A DNA stretch of 64,000 nt from Planctomycetota bacterium. Lineage in GTDB: Bacteria; Planctomycetota; PLA2. This document shows positions 44,405-53,125 of this stretch, one piece after another (within the stretch, counting starts at the first letter, position 1; each line of letters starts with the position of its first letter). A model generated the notes under the pieces. That model saw only the letters and a program-made list of their open reading frames with translations, was not told the origin of the DNA and did no database searches. Location of the stretch: assembly GCA_021776785.1 (NCBI GenBank), contig JAJFFF010000041.1, positions 114,709 through 178,708 on the forward strand, written 5' to 3'. Both the position numbers and the translations under genes were made by a program.

Positions 44405-45106
44405 GTGAGCGGAGTGAACCACGAGGCGGACCCGAGGACACAGGATCGGGGGCGCGCCGTCCTGACGGGGCTGTCGCACGAGCTCCGTGCCCCGTTGCAA
44501 ACTCTGCTGGGGCATCTCGATCTTTTGGGCAGCGAAGCGCTCGGCGCTCTGAGCTCCGAGCAAAGCGAGGCGGTGGCCGCGGCGACGCGCAGCGCCGAAC
44601 GGATCCTCTCGATCGCGCGCGATGTGCTCGAGGTGGCGCGTATGGACGCCGGTCGTGAAACGGCGCGCAAGGACAACGTGGATGTGTCGGCCTTGCTGCA
44701 GGCCGAGCGCGACGAGGCGACGGAGTTCGCCCGCGCCCGCGGCTTGGCGCTTGAGCTCGACTGTCCCGGGGCGCTCACGATGTGCACCGACGGCGCGAAG
44801 CTCTCGCGGATCGTTGCGAACTTGCTCTCCAACGCGCTGAAGTACACCGAGACCGGGAGTGTCTGGATTCAAGCCGGCGCCGAGGGCGGTTGGGGGTTTG
44901 TCGAGGTGACGGACACGGGCCCGGGAATTCCCAAAGACCAGCACGAGGCCGTGTTTTCGGAGTACGTTCGCTTGCACGACGACCCGACCGGAACCGGTTT
45001 GGGGCTGTCGATCGTCCGGCGGCTGGCCGATTTGTTGGGGGGACGCGTGACTTTGGCGTCCCGGGTCGGCGAGGGGACGCGCGTCCGCTTGGACCTTCCC
45101 CTTTGA
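44405..45106 (+). CDS. Soluble histidine kinase (HisKA + HATPase_c, no sensor domain)
   Basis: A 233-residue kinase core. The H box LSHELRAPLQTLLGHLDLL (His25) is followed by the ATPase domain with N box SRIVANLLSNALKYT, G1 DTGPGIP, F-like EYVRL and G2 GTGLGLSIVRRL. There is no membrane segment and no PAS, GAF or receiver domain, so input must come from a partner. It starts with GTG 44405, one of several overlapping GTGs. No response regulator is adjacent, so it is an orphan in this window. The membrane-anchored hypothetical gene starts 18 nt after its stop and is probably co-transcribed. Confidence 0.88.
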   Translation: MSGVNHEADPRTQDRGRAVLTGLSHELRAPLQTLLGHLDLLGSEALGALSSEQSEAVAAATRSAERILSIARDVLEVARMDAGRETARKDNVDVSALLQAERDEATEFARARGLALELDCPGALTMCTDGAKLSRIVANLLSNALKYTETGSVWIQAGAEGGWGFVEVTDTGPGIPKDQHEAVFSEYVRLHDDPTGTGLGLSIVRRLADLLGGRVTLASRVGEGTRVRLDLPL

Positions 45107-45124
45107 TTGATAGAATCAGCGCTC

Positions 45125-45757
45125 ATGTTCGGACGTTCCAGCGCCCCTCCGCCGTCGTCGTTGCCCATTGTGGGCGGATTGACGGTGCTCATCTTGGCAT
45201 CGATGGCAGCCGCCATTCCGCCGTCCCCGATCGTGCGACCGGCGGGCGTCGAGTGCGGCATGCTTGTGGGACACGGACGCATCTCGTCGAGCCTGGCCGC
45301 TCTGGTTGCGCGCAACGAGTACACCTATCTCGCCATCGACTTCACGCGCGCGTCGTTCGACAAAGACGCGTTGTGGCGCGACTACTTTCGCGCCATCTCG
45401 TTGCGCCAATTCCCCCTGTGGGGCTGGGTCGATGTGTCGAGTGACGCGGGCATGAGCGTTGCGCAGTCGGTGGCGGAGAGCCTCTCCGTTGCGGGCCTGT
45501 TCCTCTACGGCCACAACGCCGATGCGGTTGCGAAAAGCATGCGCGCGTCGCGCCCCGGTCTAAAAATTATCGCCGTGTCGCCGAACGGCGACGACGCCGA
45601 CGTCGTCGATGCCGCGCCGGACAACGCCGCAAGCGCGAAGGGAATTTCGATTCTGCGAGCCGCGTCGTTGACGTCGGCGCAGATCGCCGAACAGCGTGCC
45701 AAGATGCCGGGACCGTACCTGATCTCGAACGTCGTCCTCGCGCCGTTTGACGGCTAG
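45125..45757 (+). CDS. Exported or membrane-anchored protein, unknown function
   Basis: A 210-residue protein with an N-terminal hydrophobic segment (IVGGLTVLILASMAAAIPPSPIV) that is an uncleaved anchor or a signal peptide. The remainder looks alpha/beta (NEYTYLAIDFTRASF, LWGWVDVSSDAGMSVAQSVAE, LFLYGHNADAV), reminiscent of a TIM-barrel-like fragment, but I recognise no family. It begins 18 nt after the histidine kinase stop and is likely in the same transcript. A role as the kinase's input partner is possible but unsupported beyond position. Confidence 0.55.
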   Translation: MFGRSSAPPPSSLPIVGGLTVLILASMAAAIPPSPIVRPAGVECGMLVGHGRISSSLAALVARNEYTYLAIDFTRASFDKDALWRDYFRAISLRQFPLWGWVDVSSDAGMSVAQSVAESLSVAGLFLYGHNADAVAKSMRASRPGLKIIAVSPNGDDADVVDAAPDNAASAKGISILRAASLTSAQIAEQRAKMPGPYLISNVVLAPFDG

Positions 45758-45873
45758 ACGCGAAGCCCGGCGCGCTCTCGCCGCGGGGGCGAGCACCCAG
45801 ATTGTTTAGTCTTTGAGACTACTTTGTTGGTCTCGTCGTATCCAAATCGCCTCCGCACCCTACAATTCTTCGG

Positions 45874-46479
45874 GTGAGTACTGTGTCGATGGATCATCTC
45901 AGCGAACGAGCGCTGGTCTTGAACCGGTCGTGGCGTGCGATTACGACCGCGTCGGTCCGTCGTGCGATTTGCCTGATGTACGCCGACGCGGCCCACGCTA
46001 TCTGCGCCCAGTCCTACGAGACGTTTGATTTCGAAGCTTGGCTCAACAAGCCGATCCGAGACGACGAATCCGTGCTGCGCGGCGTGGGCTGCGAAATTCC
46101 TGTGCCCGAAATCATCGTGTTGCGGGGCTACGATGCGATGCCCAAACGCACCGTCGCGTTTAGCCGTCGCAATCTGTACCGGCGCGATCAATACACCTGT
46201 CACTACTGCGGCTGCCGTCCCGGCACCGACACGTTGACCATCGACCATGTGCTGCCGCGTTCGCGCGGAGGCCGCACCTCGTGGGAAAATTGCGTTCTGG
46301 CTTGCGAGGACTGCAACAAGAAAAAGGGCAACCGCCTGATCAGCAACTCCGACATGCGACTGCTGCGGCAGCCGCGCGTCCCCGAGTGGTCGTGGGATGT
46401 CGAGTTGTCCGCGGGCGGGCACTGCGACTCGTGGGAGCACTTCTTGCCCCGTCGCAAGAAGCGCGCGTCGGTCGGTTAA
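45874..46479 (+). CDS. HNH endonuclease domain protein
   Basis: A 201-residue protein. The N-terminal half (SERALVLNRSWRAITTASVRRAICL) is a conserved helical region seen in a family of stand-alone HNH proteins. The C-terminal half carries the HNH nuclease fold: CHYCG zinc pair, the DHVLPRSRGGRTSWENCV active-site stretch and the closing CEDCNKKKGN. It is probably a DNA nuclease of unknown biological role. GTG 45874 gives the longest protein; ATG 45889 is equally plausible. The end overlaps the convergent transporter gene by 4 nt. No phage or restriction genes surround it. Confidence 0.82.
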   Translation: MSTVSMDHLSERALVLNRSWRAITTASVRRAICLMYADAAHAICAQSYETFDFEAWLNKPIRDDESVLRGVGCEIPVPEIIVLRGYDAMPKRTVAFSRRNLYRRDQYTCHYCGCRPGTDTLTIDHVLPRSRGGRTSWENCVLACEDCNKKKGNRLISNSDMRLLRQPRVPEWSWDVELSAGGHCDSWEHFLPRRKKRASVG

Positions 46480-47699
46480 CTTTCAGGCGTCGTCGCTAGT
46501 TGGCCGCCCGCGTGGACGCGCCCCAACAACACGTAACCGATCACGTAAAACACCGCGACGCTGAGGATCGCGGGGCGTTGGCTGCCCGTCGCGTACGCGA
46601 TCGAACCAAACAGGATCGGTCCGATGACGGCGCCGGTCTTGCCGCACAGGGCGTAAAAACCAAAGAACTCCGCCTCGCGGCCGTCGGGGACGAGCCGCGA
46701 CATGAACGCGCGCGACGCGGCCTGAATCGAACCGAGGCCGAGTCCCGCGAGCGTAGCGACGATCCAAAACAGCGCGGCGGTTTTGGCAAAAAATGCCGCG
46801 ACGACCACCGCGATCCACCAGAGCAAAACGCGTCGCACAGTCCACCGCGGTCCGCGCACGTCGGTGGCGCGCGCCAGCGCCAGCGAGCCGAGCAGCGCCG
46901 AGATCTGCACGACGCCGAGCAACAAGATGAGGTCGCTCGTCGCGAAGCCGAGTTCGAGTTTGGCGTAGACGCCGGCGAATACGATCACCGTGTTGACGCC
47001 GTCCATGTAGAAAAAATAGGCGATCAGAAAGCGGCGGAGGTCGCGCATGCCGGCGACTTCGCGCAGCGTCGCGGCGGTTTCGGTAAACCCGCGCCGCGCG
47101 GCCGCAAGCACGCTCATGCCGGTCGGTTTGTCCGCCGGGAGATAGAGGAACGCGGGGACGGCGGCCAGCAACCACTGTGCGCCCAGCGCGATCCAGACCC
47201 ATGTCATGTGACCGTACGCCGCCAGCGGTGCGGCGATGCCCAATGCCACGAGCGATCCGACGTAACCGGTCGCGAACCCGCGCGCGCTCACGCGGCCGTG
47301 ATACTCCGGCGGTGCGATCTCGGGGAGGTATGCGTTGTAGAACACGATCCCGCCCTCGAACGCGAAGTTGGCGAGAACGCCGACCGCGAACCCGGCCACG
47401 ACCATCCCGGGGCCGATCGACGTAAACGTCAACACGGTGCCCGCGCCGAGCAGCGTGTAGATCGCGAGCATCCGCTTGCGCACGCCCGCGTGGTCCGCGA
47501 TGCCGCCGAGGAACGGGGCGGACAAAGCGACCATGAGCATGGACACCGAGATCACCCATCCCCACAACGCTTCGCCGCCGTTCTCTTCGCCGACCACGAA
47601 CTCGGCGTAGAACGCGCCAAACATCGGCGGGAACAGCACCGCGAACGCGGAGTTCCCGAAGTCGTAGAGACACCAGGACTGGATACGGCGCTTGTTCAT
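46476..47699 (-). CDS. MFS transporter, Atg22/UMF1-like
   Basis: A 407-residue inner-membrane transporter with about 12 hydrophobic segments. It opens with the family's distinctive WCLYDFGNSAFAVLFPPMF, and has LGGIADHAGVRKRML after the second helix and FYNAYLPEI in the middle. These match the Atg22-like UMF1 branch, thought to export amino acids or small metabolites. The ATG at 47699 gives a normal N-terminus. It is divergent from the small membrane protein at 47723 with only 23 bp between, so the promoters overlap coding sequence. Confidence 0.87.
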   Translation of the reverse strand: MNKRRIQSWCLYDFGNSAFAVLFPPMFGAFYAEFVVGEENGGEALWGWVISVSMLMVALSAPFLGGIADHAGVRKRMLAIYTLLGAGTVLTFTSIGPGMVVAGFAVGVLANFAFEGGIVFYNAYLPEIAPPEYHGRVSARGFATGYVGSLVALGIAAPLAAYGHMTWVWIALGAQWLLAAVPAFLYLPADKPTGMSVLAAARRGFTETAATLREVAGMRDLRRFLIAYFFYMDGVNTVIVFAGVYAKLELGFATSDLILLLGVVQISALLGSLALARATDVRGPRWTVRRVLLWWIAVVVAAFFAKTAALFWIVATLAGLGLGSIQAASRAFMSRLVPDGREAEFFGFYALCGKTGAVIGPILFGSIAYATGSQRPAILSVAVFYVIGYVLLGRVHAGGQLATTPES

Positions 47700-47722
47700 G
47701 GAGGGTAGGGGCGCAAGGTAGC

Positions 47723-48172
47723 ATGATTGCTATGCCTTTTGGCCCCGTCCCGCGCGTACTTATCTACGTCGGATTCTTGTTCTTTTTATGCCTTGCCAGC
47801 ACGTTCGCGTGGTGGGTCGGCGCGCAGGCGGCTCGCACGGAGTTTCGCAGCATGACGAGCGCGCTGTCGTGCTCGATGCGGATCTTTTTCTACTCCGTGT
47901 GCCTGCTCTGCATCCTCGTGTTGTTGCGCAGCTTGAACTGGGGTCCGGAAGATCCCAATAGCGAGCTGTTCAGCTGGATCCATTTGGGCGGCACGATATG
48001 GATCACGTTTCCATCGTGCTGGCGCGCGTTTCACGATCGGCGTCCGCGTCTCGTTGTGGCGATTGCCGTCGGGCTCTTGTTGACCGCGGCCGGCATCGCC
48101 GTCGCGACCAAGTTCAGCAGTGATTTCGCGTACTACGTGCAAAATTTCCCGCGCTTTTTGAAGGTGGCATGA
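47723..48172 (+). CDS. Small four-helix membrane protein, unknown function
   Basis: A 149-residue protein with four predicted membrane segments (VLIYVGFLFFLCLASTFAWW, MRIFFYSVCLLCILVLL, the IHLGGTIWITFPSCW region and LVVAIAVGLLLTAAGIAVA). No family is recognised. ATG 47732 is an alternative start. The stop overlaps the ATG of the signal peptidase gene (ATGA), so the two are translationally coupled, which suggests a helper role in membrane protein processing. That is inference from position only. Confidence 0.6.
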   Translation: MIAMPFGPVPRVLIYVGFLFFLCLASTFAWWVGAQAARTEFRSMTSALSCSMRIFFYSVCLLCILVLLRSLNWGPEDPNSELFSWIHLGGTIWITFPSCWRAFHDRRPRLVVAIAVGLLLTAAGIAVATKFSSDFAYYVQNFPRFLKVA

Positions 48173-49689
48173 GCGGCGCGTTGGAGCAAGCGGTCCTCGA
48201 GGCGCTACACGACAAACCCGCCTCGGGCGGCAAGCTCATCGAGCGTTTTCAAGCGGCGGGGGCGCCCGATATCGAGGGCTGTGCGGTGCTCGTGTACGGC
48301 GCGTTGGCGACGCTGGCGAAGCGCGGCACCATCCGACGCCTTGCAAAGAGCGATGGCGAGCAGGTGTGGGGCGTTGGGGAAGACGCGCGCGGCGTGGCCG
48401 CGCCGCCGGGTTTCCCGCCGTCGTTTGGCTTGGAAGCCGGCGATCTCGCGATGCTGGAAAAGCAGGTGTGGGATCGCACGCGCGGGCTTCCGTCGTTTTA
48501 CTTCGAAGAGTTGCGGCGCGCGGTCGTCGCGGACGCTGATCGCCGCATCTTTCGCGGGGCGAAACTACCGGGTGCGGCGCGTGAGGCCATCGCTGCATTG
48601 GGCCCGGTCAAAGCGGTGCGCCGCTACTTAGGCCGCGTCGAAGCGGGCCGGAGCCTGCCGTCGCGATTGACGCGAGGCGGGCGCGTGCGTTGGTTGGTGA
48701 CGCCGCTCGTATTGCTGGTCTTTTTCGTCGCGGTGCGCCTGTTTGTGATCGGGTTTTACACGATCCCCGCGCGTTCCGTGTCGATGGCGCCCGCGCTCAT
48801 TCCGGCTGTGGAGGGCGGAGATCGTTGGGTGCTCGCGGAGTTCTTGTCGGGCTATTGGCGGACTCCGGCGCGCGGCGAAATCTGGTTGTTTCGACCGCCG
48901 GGGGACAGCGATGTATTCGTGAAACGCGTGTGGGGGTTGCCGAACGAGAACCTAAGTTTTCGCGACGGCGACCTCTACATCGACGGGAAGCGTCTGATGA
49001 AGTCGCGCGCGCTGCTGGATCGCGTGAAGGTGCCGCTGTTTACGCTTGCGGATGGGGAGGATGCGGGCGACAGCGGAACGCAGTTGCCGCCCGCGCACCT
49101 TGGGTACCGCAACGTGGACGGGACGTTCACGCGCTGGCCGGGAGTGTGTCGCGATGTCGTTGTGGCGGCGCGCGTGCGCGGCGGGACGGCTAAGGATGCG
49201 ACCGTCACGCTGACGTTGGATGACGGCGTCAAACGGCACATCGTCTTATTGCACGCCGATGGCTACAAAGGCAGCGTGGCGTTCGGCGGCATCGCGCAGG
49301 GGGCACGCGACGGGCGTCTCGCTCTGCCGAGCGGCGACACGACACGCGAAGTGTGGATCACCAACGCCGACGGTCGTTTGCGCGTCGAGATCGACGGCGC
49401 CGAAGTGGCGGCGCAAGATGTCAGCTACACGTCCAAGAATCCGCACGCGTCGATTCTTGCCACCGGCGGCGCGACGGTGACCGCGTTGTCGGTCGCGCGC
49501 GACCTGCACTTTGTGCGCGGCAACGACGTGACGGCGGTCAAGGTGCCGAGCGGCGCGTACTACTTCTTAGGCGACAACAGCCAAAACAGCCGCGACTCGC
49601 GTCAGTTTGGATCTATCCCGCTCGAAGCGATCGTCGGCCGCGGCTATGCCGTCCTCTGGCCGATGAGTCGTTGGCGTCGCTTGCGCTAA
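48169..49689 (+). CDS. Signal peptidase I with extra N-terminal domain and large insert
   Basis: Membrane-bound serine protease that removes signal peptides, here 506 residues instead of the usual 200-320. The catalytic Ser205 is in RSVSMAPAL and the general-base Lys252 in VFVKRVWGLPNE. Box E is near the C-terminus (YYFLGDNSQNSRDSRQFG, then LEAIVGRGYAVLWP). The single membrane segment is at about 175-195. The first ~75 residues look like a winged-helix domain (LEQAVLEALHDKPASGGKLIERF...VYGALATLAKRGTIRRL), unusual for this enzyme. Between the Lys region and box E lies a ~190-residue beta-rich insert. The exported proteins of this window would be its clients. Confidence 0.87.
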   Translation: MSGALEQAVLEALHDKPASGGKLIERFQAAGAPDIEGCAVLVYGALATLAKRGTIRRLAKSDGEQVWGVGEDARGVAAPPGFPPSFGLEAGDLAMLEKQVWDRTRGLPSFYFEELRRAVVADADRRIFRGAKLPGAAREAIAALGPVKAVRRYLGRVEAGRSLPSRLTRGGRVRWLVTPLVLLVFFVAVRLFVIGFYTIPARSVSMAPALIPAVEGGDRWVLAEFLSGYWRTPARGEIWLFRPPGDSDVFVKRVWGLPNENLSFRDGDLYIDGKRLMKSRALLDRVKVPLFTLADGEDAGDSGTQLPPAHLGYRNVDGTFTRWPGVCRDVVVAARVRGGTAKDATVTLTLDDGVKRHIVLLHADGYKGSVAFGGIAQGARDGRLALPSGDTTREVWITNADGRLRVEIDGAEVAAQDVSYTSKNPHASILATGGATVTALSVARDLHFVRGNDVTAVKVPSGAYYFLGDNSQNSRDSRQFGSIPLEAIVGRGYAVLWPMSRWRRLR

Positions 49690-49699
49690 AACAAAGCGA

Positions 49700-49725
49700 G
49701 GGCCGGCCCGAGGGCCGACCCTTTT
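49700..49725 (+). terminator. Intrinsic terminator after the signal peptidase gene
   Basis: GGGCCGGC pairs with GCCGACCC (one wobble) around a CCGAGG-type loop, flanked by ACAAAG and CTTTTGTTTTTT that extend the stem and provide the U-run. It begins 10 bp after the stop at 49689. Confidence 0.85.
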
Positions 49726-49739
49726 GTTTTTTGTCCTAG

Positions 49740-50105
49740 TCGTGGCTCAACGACCTGGACAGGAGGCGAATCGTGAGTGGATCGGAGGTAGAGAGTGATC
49801 CGCCTCGCTTGCGATAACGACTGTCTGTCTAGCTTGCTTTGGAGTGTTGGAGTGTTGGAGTGTGTTTTCCCGGTCTGCGAAAAAGTGGGAAAGGCTGCCC
49901 CCCCGGAGGTCCCAGTTTCCAGGGGGGCGAGGCGGTCACCATTCCGTGACCAACCCAGTTGTCATTCCCAATTTTCCTCGCATTTCGAAACTATCCCTAT
50001 GCAAGGGCCGGGCAAGGAGAATTTCCGACATAAGTCGTTTTGTGAAAAAGACTTGTGTAAGATCCGATATGCCGCAATCCGCAGTACTGTAGATCGCTAG
50101 GTATG
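49740..50105. other. AT-richer interval with small repeats; overlaps the doubtful tail of the NUDIX gene
   Basis: No gene is recognised here apart from the questionable C-terminal extension of the NUDIX frame. Visible structure includes three tandem copies of TTGGAGTG (49839-49862), a GCCCCCC/GGGGGGC hairpin (49897-49928) and an imperfect inverted repeat ACATAAGTC...GACTTGTGT (about 50028-50058). Arms of that repeat share the motif ACAYAAGTC with the leader at 54811-54824. The base composition differs clearly from the flanking genes. Confidence 0.5.
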
Positions 50106-50751
50106 CCAAAACCCGCTGTCTAAGGGGGTTTGCCGGCCACGCCGGAGAACGGGCTGTGCGACGAAACGGCGAAACGGCTGCGCGGCGCCCTGCAAAACTT
50201 TCTCGCGCGGCTTCCCGCAACAGCCACGCGGCCAGCGCGCAGTACGCCAGCGCGTGGTGGATCTCGCCGCGGTGCATGGCCGCGCGGATCTCGGCGGCCG
50301 GCATCCGCACGATGTCTAAGACCTCGTTTGGGTCGGGGTTTTGGTGCTCGGTCTGTTCCGCGTTCTCGACCAGATAGCAGTGAGTCCGGTTGGTCAGGAT
50401 CGCCGGGTTGCTGCTCACCGCGGTCAGCAAAATAGGGGGCTCGCCCACATAACCCGTCTCCTCGACCAGCTCGCGGGCCGCGCCCAGGGCCGGATCCTCG
50501 CCCGGTTCGACCAGCCCGCCGGGCACCTCCAGCGTCATCTCCTCGATGCCGTGGCGAAACTGTCGGACCAAAACGACTTCGTCGTCTGGAGTCACCGCCA
50601 CCACGTTGGCCCACGTCCCGGCCTCCAGAACGTGAAAATCGTGGGTTTTGCGGCCGTCGAGTTCGTACGAATCGCGCCGGACCTGAAAGATGTAAGCGTC
50701 GTACGCCACGCGGCTTGCGGTTTTGGTCCATCGGTCCAAGATGTCTCGCAT
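49936..50751 (-). CDS. NUDIX hydrolase (ADP-ribose pyrophosphatase-like) with doubtful C-terminal extension
   Basis: Hydrolyses nucleoside diphosphate derivatives such as ADP-ribose. Starting at ATG 50751 (MRDILDRWTKTASRVAYDAY), the NUDIX box reads GGLVEPGEDPALGAARELVEETGY and fits the G-x5-E-x7-REUxEExGU signature fully. The upstream DFHVLEAGTWANVVAVTPDDEVVLVRQFR is the usual first sheet. Homologues normally stop near residue 180-190, soon after AYCALAAWLLREA. Here the frame continues for about 85 more residues into AT-richer DNA of different character, as though the original stop was lost. A hairpin-like AAACCC...GGGTTTT at about 50106-50130 lies where a natural terminator would be expected. 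Confidence 0.85.
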   Translation of the reverse strand: MRDILDRWTKTASRVAYDAYIFQVRRDSYELDGRKTHDFHVLEAGTWANVVAVTPDDEVVLVRQFRHGIEEMTLEVPGGLVEPGEDPALGAARELVEETGYVGEPPILLTAVSSNPAILTNRTHCYLVENAEQTEHQNPDPNEVLDIVRMPAAEIRAAMHRGEIHHALAYCALAAWLLREAARESFAGRRAAVSPFRRTARSPAWPANPLRQRVLAYLAIYSTADCGISDLTQVFFTKRLMSEILLARPLHRDSFEMRGKLGMTTGLVTEW

Positions 50752-50943
50752 GGGGTGATCGTAAGGGAGGCCCACGCAAGACCGGAAGCGTGGTCCGTGG
50801 CCGCGGGCGGCGCGTGATACGGTCTCAAACCGCGACAGAGTCGGCCCCGCTCCCGGAACCAGAACCCGGAACCGGAGCCCAGAACCTGGCTTTTTGTCGA
50901 AACCCCCAGCAACCCGCTGGGTTCAAACCATGGTGATTTTGCG

Positions 50944-51579
50944 ATGACCACGCGCTCCGACGTCGAGCTTATGGCCGCGGTTAAGGCCGGCGACGACGAG
51001 GCATTCCGAGTCATCGTGGAGCGCCATCGGGCCGCTATCGTGAACCTTACCTATCGTTACTGTCGCAACCGCGCCGACGCCGAAGATCTGGCGCAGACCG
51101 TTTTCGTGAAGGTGTACAAGGCGCGCGAGCGTTACCAACCCGAGGCGAAGTTCACAACGTGGCTGTACCGGATCGCCGTCAACGCCAGCCTGAACGAAGT
51201 GCGGAACCGGAAGAACCGGCCGACGTTTCAGGCGACGTCTTTGGGCGCGTCGGCGGAGGGCCCGGGCGATTGGGAGCGCGGCACGGCGCGGACGGTCGAG
51301 GACCACGCGGCCGAGTCACCCGCCGATGCCGTTGAGCGCGACGAGCTGCGCGCGCGCGTGCGCGATGCCGTCGATCAACTTCCGGAGCGCCAGAAAATGG
51401 CGATCGTGCTCAACAAGTTTCACGGCCTCAGCTACGAAGAGCTCGCGGCCGCCATGGAGATGACGATTCCCGGCATCAAGAGCTTGCTCGTGCGTGCGCG
51501 CGAGAACGTGCGTCAGCGCTTGGAGCCGTACCTGCAACTGGGATCGGATGACGTTTCGAAAAAAAGAGGGACCGCATGA
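50944..51579 (+). CDS. ECF-type RNA polymerase sigma factor
   Basis: A 211-residue sigma-70 family factor with only regions 2 and 4. Region 2 reads AFRVIVERHRAAIVNLTYRYCRNRADAEDLAQTVFVKVYKARERY...FTTWLYRIAVNASLNEVR. Region 4 reads LPERQKMAIVLNKFHGLSYEELAAAMEMTIPGIKSLLVRARENVRQRL. It directs transcription of an extracytoplasmic stress regulon and is held by the anti-sigma encoded next, with which it overlaps (ATGA at 51576-51579). The leader contains repeated GGAACC/GAACC units (about 50858-50890) and a CCCAGC-AACCC-GCTGGG hairpin at 50905-50921. The repeated units resemble ECF -35 elements, so autoregulation is possible. Confidence 0.93.
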   Translation: MTTRSDVELMAAVKAGDDEAFRVIVERHRAAIVNLTYRYCRNRADAEDLAQTVFVKVYKARERYQPEAKFTTWLYRIAVNASLNEVRNRKNRPTFQATSLGASAEGPGDWERGTARTVEDHAAESPADAVERDELRARVRDAVDQLPERQKMAIVLNKFHGLSYEELAAAMEMTIPGIKSLLVRARENVRQRLEPYLQLGSDDVSKKRGTA

Positions 51580-52010
51580 ACCGTGAGATGCTGCACTCCT
51601 ATCTCGACGGCGAACTGAGCCGCGAGGACATGGCGCAGGTGGAAGCCTGGCTCGCTTCGGACCGCCACGCGGCGCGCGAGTTGGCACAGCTGCGGACCGT
51701 TGACGAAGCGCTCGATGGTTGGACCGTGAGCGAGACCGGCGACGGTGCTGCGTTTGCCGATCGCGTGTGCGCGGCCGTCAAGCCCGCCCGCGGTCGATTG
51801 TTGGCTTGGGCTGTGCCTTTGGCGCTCGCGGCGGCGGCGTTGATCGCCGTTTCGATTTCGTTGCGCGGCACGTCGAACGAGAACGGCGCGAGCGTGCTCG
51901 ATACCGACGACTACATGCAATACGTGTGGGAAGCGGATGCCGAAACGTACGGCAGCCTGGCCTTAGACGATCTCGAATCGCAAATCCTCGCGGAGCTGGA
52001 GACGACGTAG
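51576..52010 (+). CDS. Anti-sigma factor, membrane-anchored
   Basis: A 144-residue single-pass membrane protein. The N-terminal cytoplasmic part MNREMLHSYLDGELSREDMAQVEAWLASDRHAARELAQL is the helical anti-sigma domain, lacking the HxxxCxxC zinc motif seen in ZAS-type proteins. A membrane segment (LLAWAVPLALAAAALIAVSISL) lies near residue 75-97. The C-terminal periplasmic tail is short and acidic. It is expected to sequester the ECF sigma factor whose gene it overlaps by 4 nt, and the next gene follows after 4 nt. Confidence 0.85.
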   Translation: MNREMLHSYLDGELSREDMAQVEAWLASDRHAARELAQLRTVDEALDGWTVSETGDGAAFADRVCAAVKPARGRLLAWAVPLALAAAALIAVSISLRGTSNENGASVLDTDDYMQYVWEADAETYGSLALDDLESQILAELETT

Positions 52011-52014
52011 CCCC

Positions 52015-53073
52015 ATGCGTTTGCCCGGCTGGTTTCTGCTCCTCGCCTTAGCGGCCGGCGTTGTGCATGCCGACGACGACGACGCGACGCGTGTCGTGCG
52101 CGAGCAGTTCCAATCGCGCGAGTGGGACGCGCTGCCCCCGTGGCGCCAATCCATGCTCGTCGAGCGCTACCGCGAGTTGATGGCGCTTCCTGCCGCCGAT
52201 CGCAAGCAGCGCCTCAAAGGGCGCAATCTTCGCGACTACCTCTACAAGCCGCACCGCCGCTTCGACCGCCGCAAGTTCTTGCCGAAGTTACTTCAGGACC
52301 AGTTGGCTAAGTTCGACGGCAGCGTCAAAAAGGTCGCGACGCGGTTTGCGCTCTTGCGTCTGCGACACCATCGCCGCGACCGCGGGCTGCGCCTCGTTCC
52401 GCTTGAGCAGCGCTGGGACCTGTTCCGGCGGCTCTACCCGGAGCCGTTTTCTAAGCACGCGGCGCACACCGCGCACAAGGAGCTCAAGCTCGCCGTTGTG
52501 CGCGACATGGCGGCCAAAGTGCGCGCCAAGAAAGAGAATGCGAAGCTGAGCGACGAGGCGGCGCGCCGCATTCTTCGCGAGCTTATCGAGAAAGAAGAGA
52601 CGGCCGTCGCGACGCGCGTCGCGCGCGAGCTCGGCCGGTTTTTGCGCATGCCGCCGGAACGCGCGCTCCAAGAACTCACCACCGATTTCTACAGCGACAA
52701 GATGGCGTCGTTGACGCCGCGTCAAAGCGAACTGGTGCGCTACGCGTATCGACCGCACGACTGCCCACTGCTCGATCTTTCGTTCCTCGGCGAGCGGCCC
52801 AAGGATCGCCGTGACCGGCGGGCTTGGGATCGCGACTTTCACATCCTGGCGCGGCTGGAGCTCCTGGCGGAGGCCGGTTTGCCGCGCGAGATGATCCTCC
52901 ACCTCGCCAACACGGGGGGGCCGCACGACTTTGTGCGCGCGCTCCGGGCGTTGCGGGGCGACGGGTCTCCGCTGGATGGCCCCGACGGTAAAACGCGGAG
53001 CGGGGGCGCCACAGGCGCTGGAGACGCCGGAGCCCGGGGCGATCGGACTGACAAGCGCCGGCGCCGAAAATAA
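52015..53073 (+). CDS. Exported basic helical protein (DUF3106-like) of the sigma/anti-sigma operon
   Basis: A 352-residue protein with signal peptide MRLPGWFLLLALAAGVVHA. The mature N-terminus (WDALPPWRQSMLVERYRELMALPAADRKQRLKGR) resembles DUF3106 proteins, which often follow ECF sigma/anti-sigma pairs. The remainder is helical and Arg/Lys-rich. The C-terminus is a low-complexity Gly/Asp/Arg tail. It starts 4 nt after the anti-sigma stop, so is in the same operon. It may act as periplasmic sensor or effector of the stress response, inferred from operon position. Confidence 0.7.
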   Translation: MRLPGWFLLLALAAGVVHADDDDATRVVREQFQSREWDALPPWRQSMLVERYRELMALPAADRKQRLKGRNLRDYLYKPHRRFDRRKFLPKLLQDQLAKFDGSVKKVATRFALLRLRHHRRDRGLRLVPLEQRWDLFRRLYPEPFSKHAAHTAHKELKLAVVRDMAAKVRAKKENAKLSDEAARRILRELIEKEETAVATRVARELGRFLRMPPERALQELTTDFYSDKMASLTPRQSELVRYAYRPHDCPLLDLSFLGERPKDRRDRRAWDRDFHILARLELLAEAGLPREMILHLANTGGPHDFVRALRALRGDGSPLDGPDGKTRSGGATGAGDAGARGDRTDKRRRRK

Positions 53074-53125
53074 TCCTCGATTTCGGTTCGGCGGGCGGTA
53101 TTGCCGATAGGAACGCGGAACCCGT

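Noticed and set aside
45874..46479. HNH gene as part of a phage or restriction-defence island
   Set aside because: The neighbours are a histidine kinase operon and a transporter; no methylase, integrase, toxin-antitoxin or phage gene is present.
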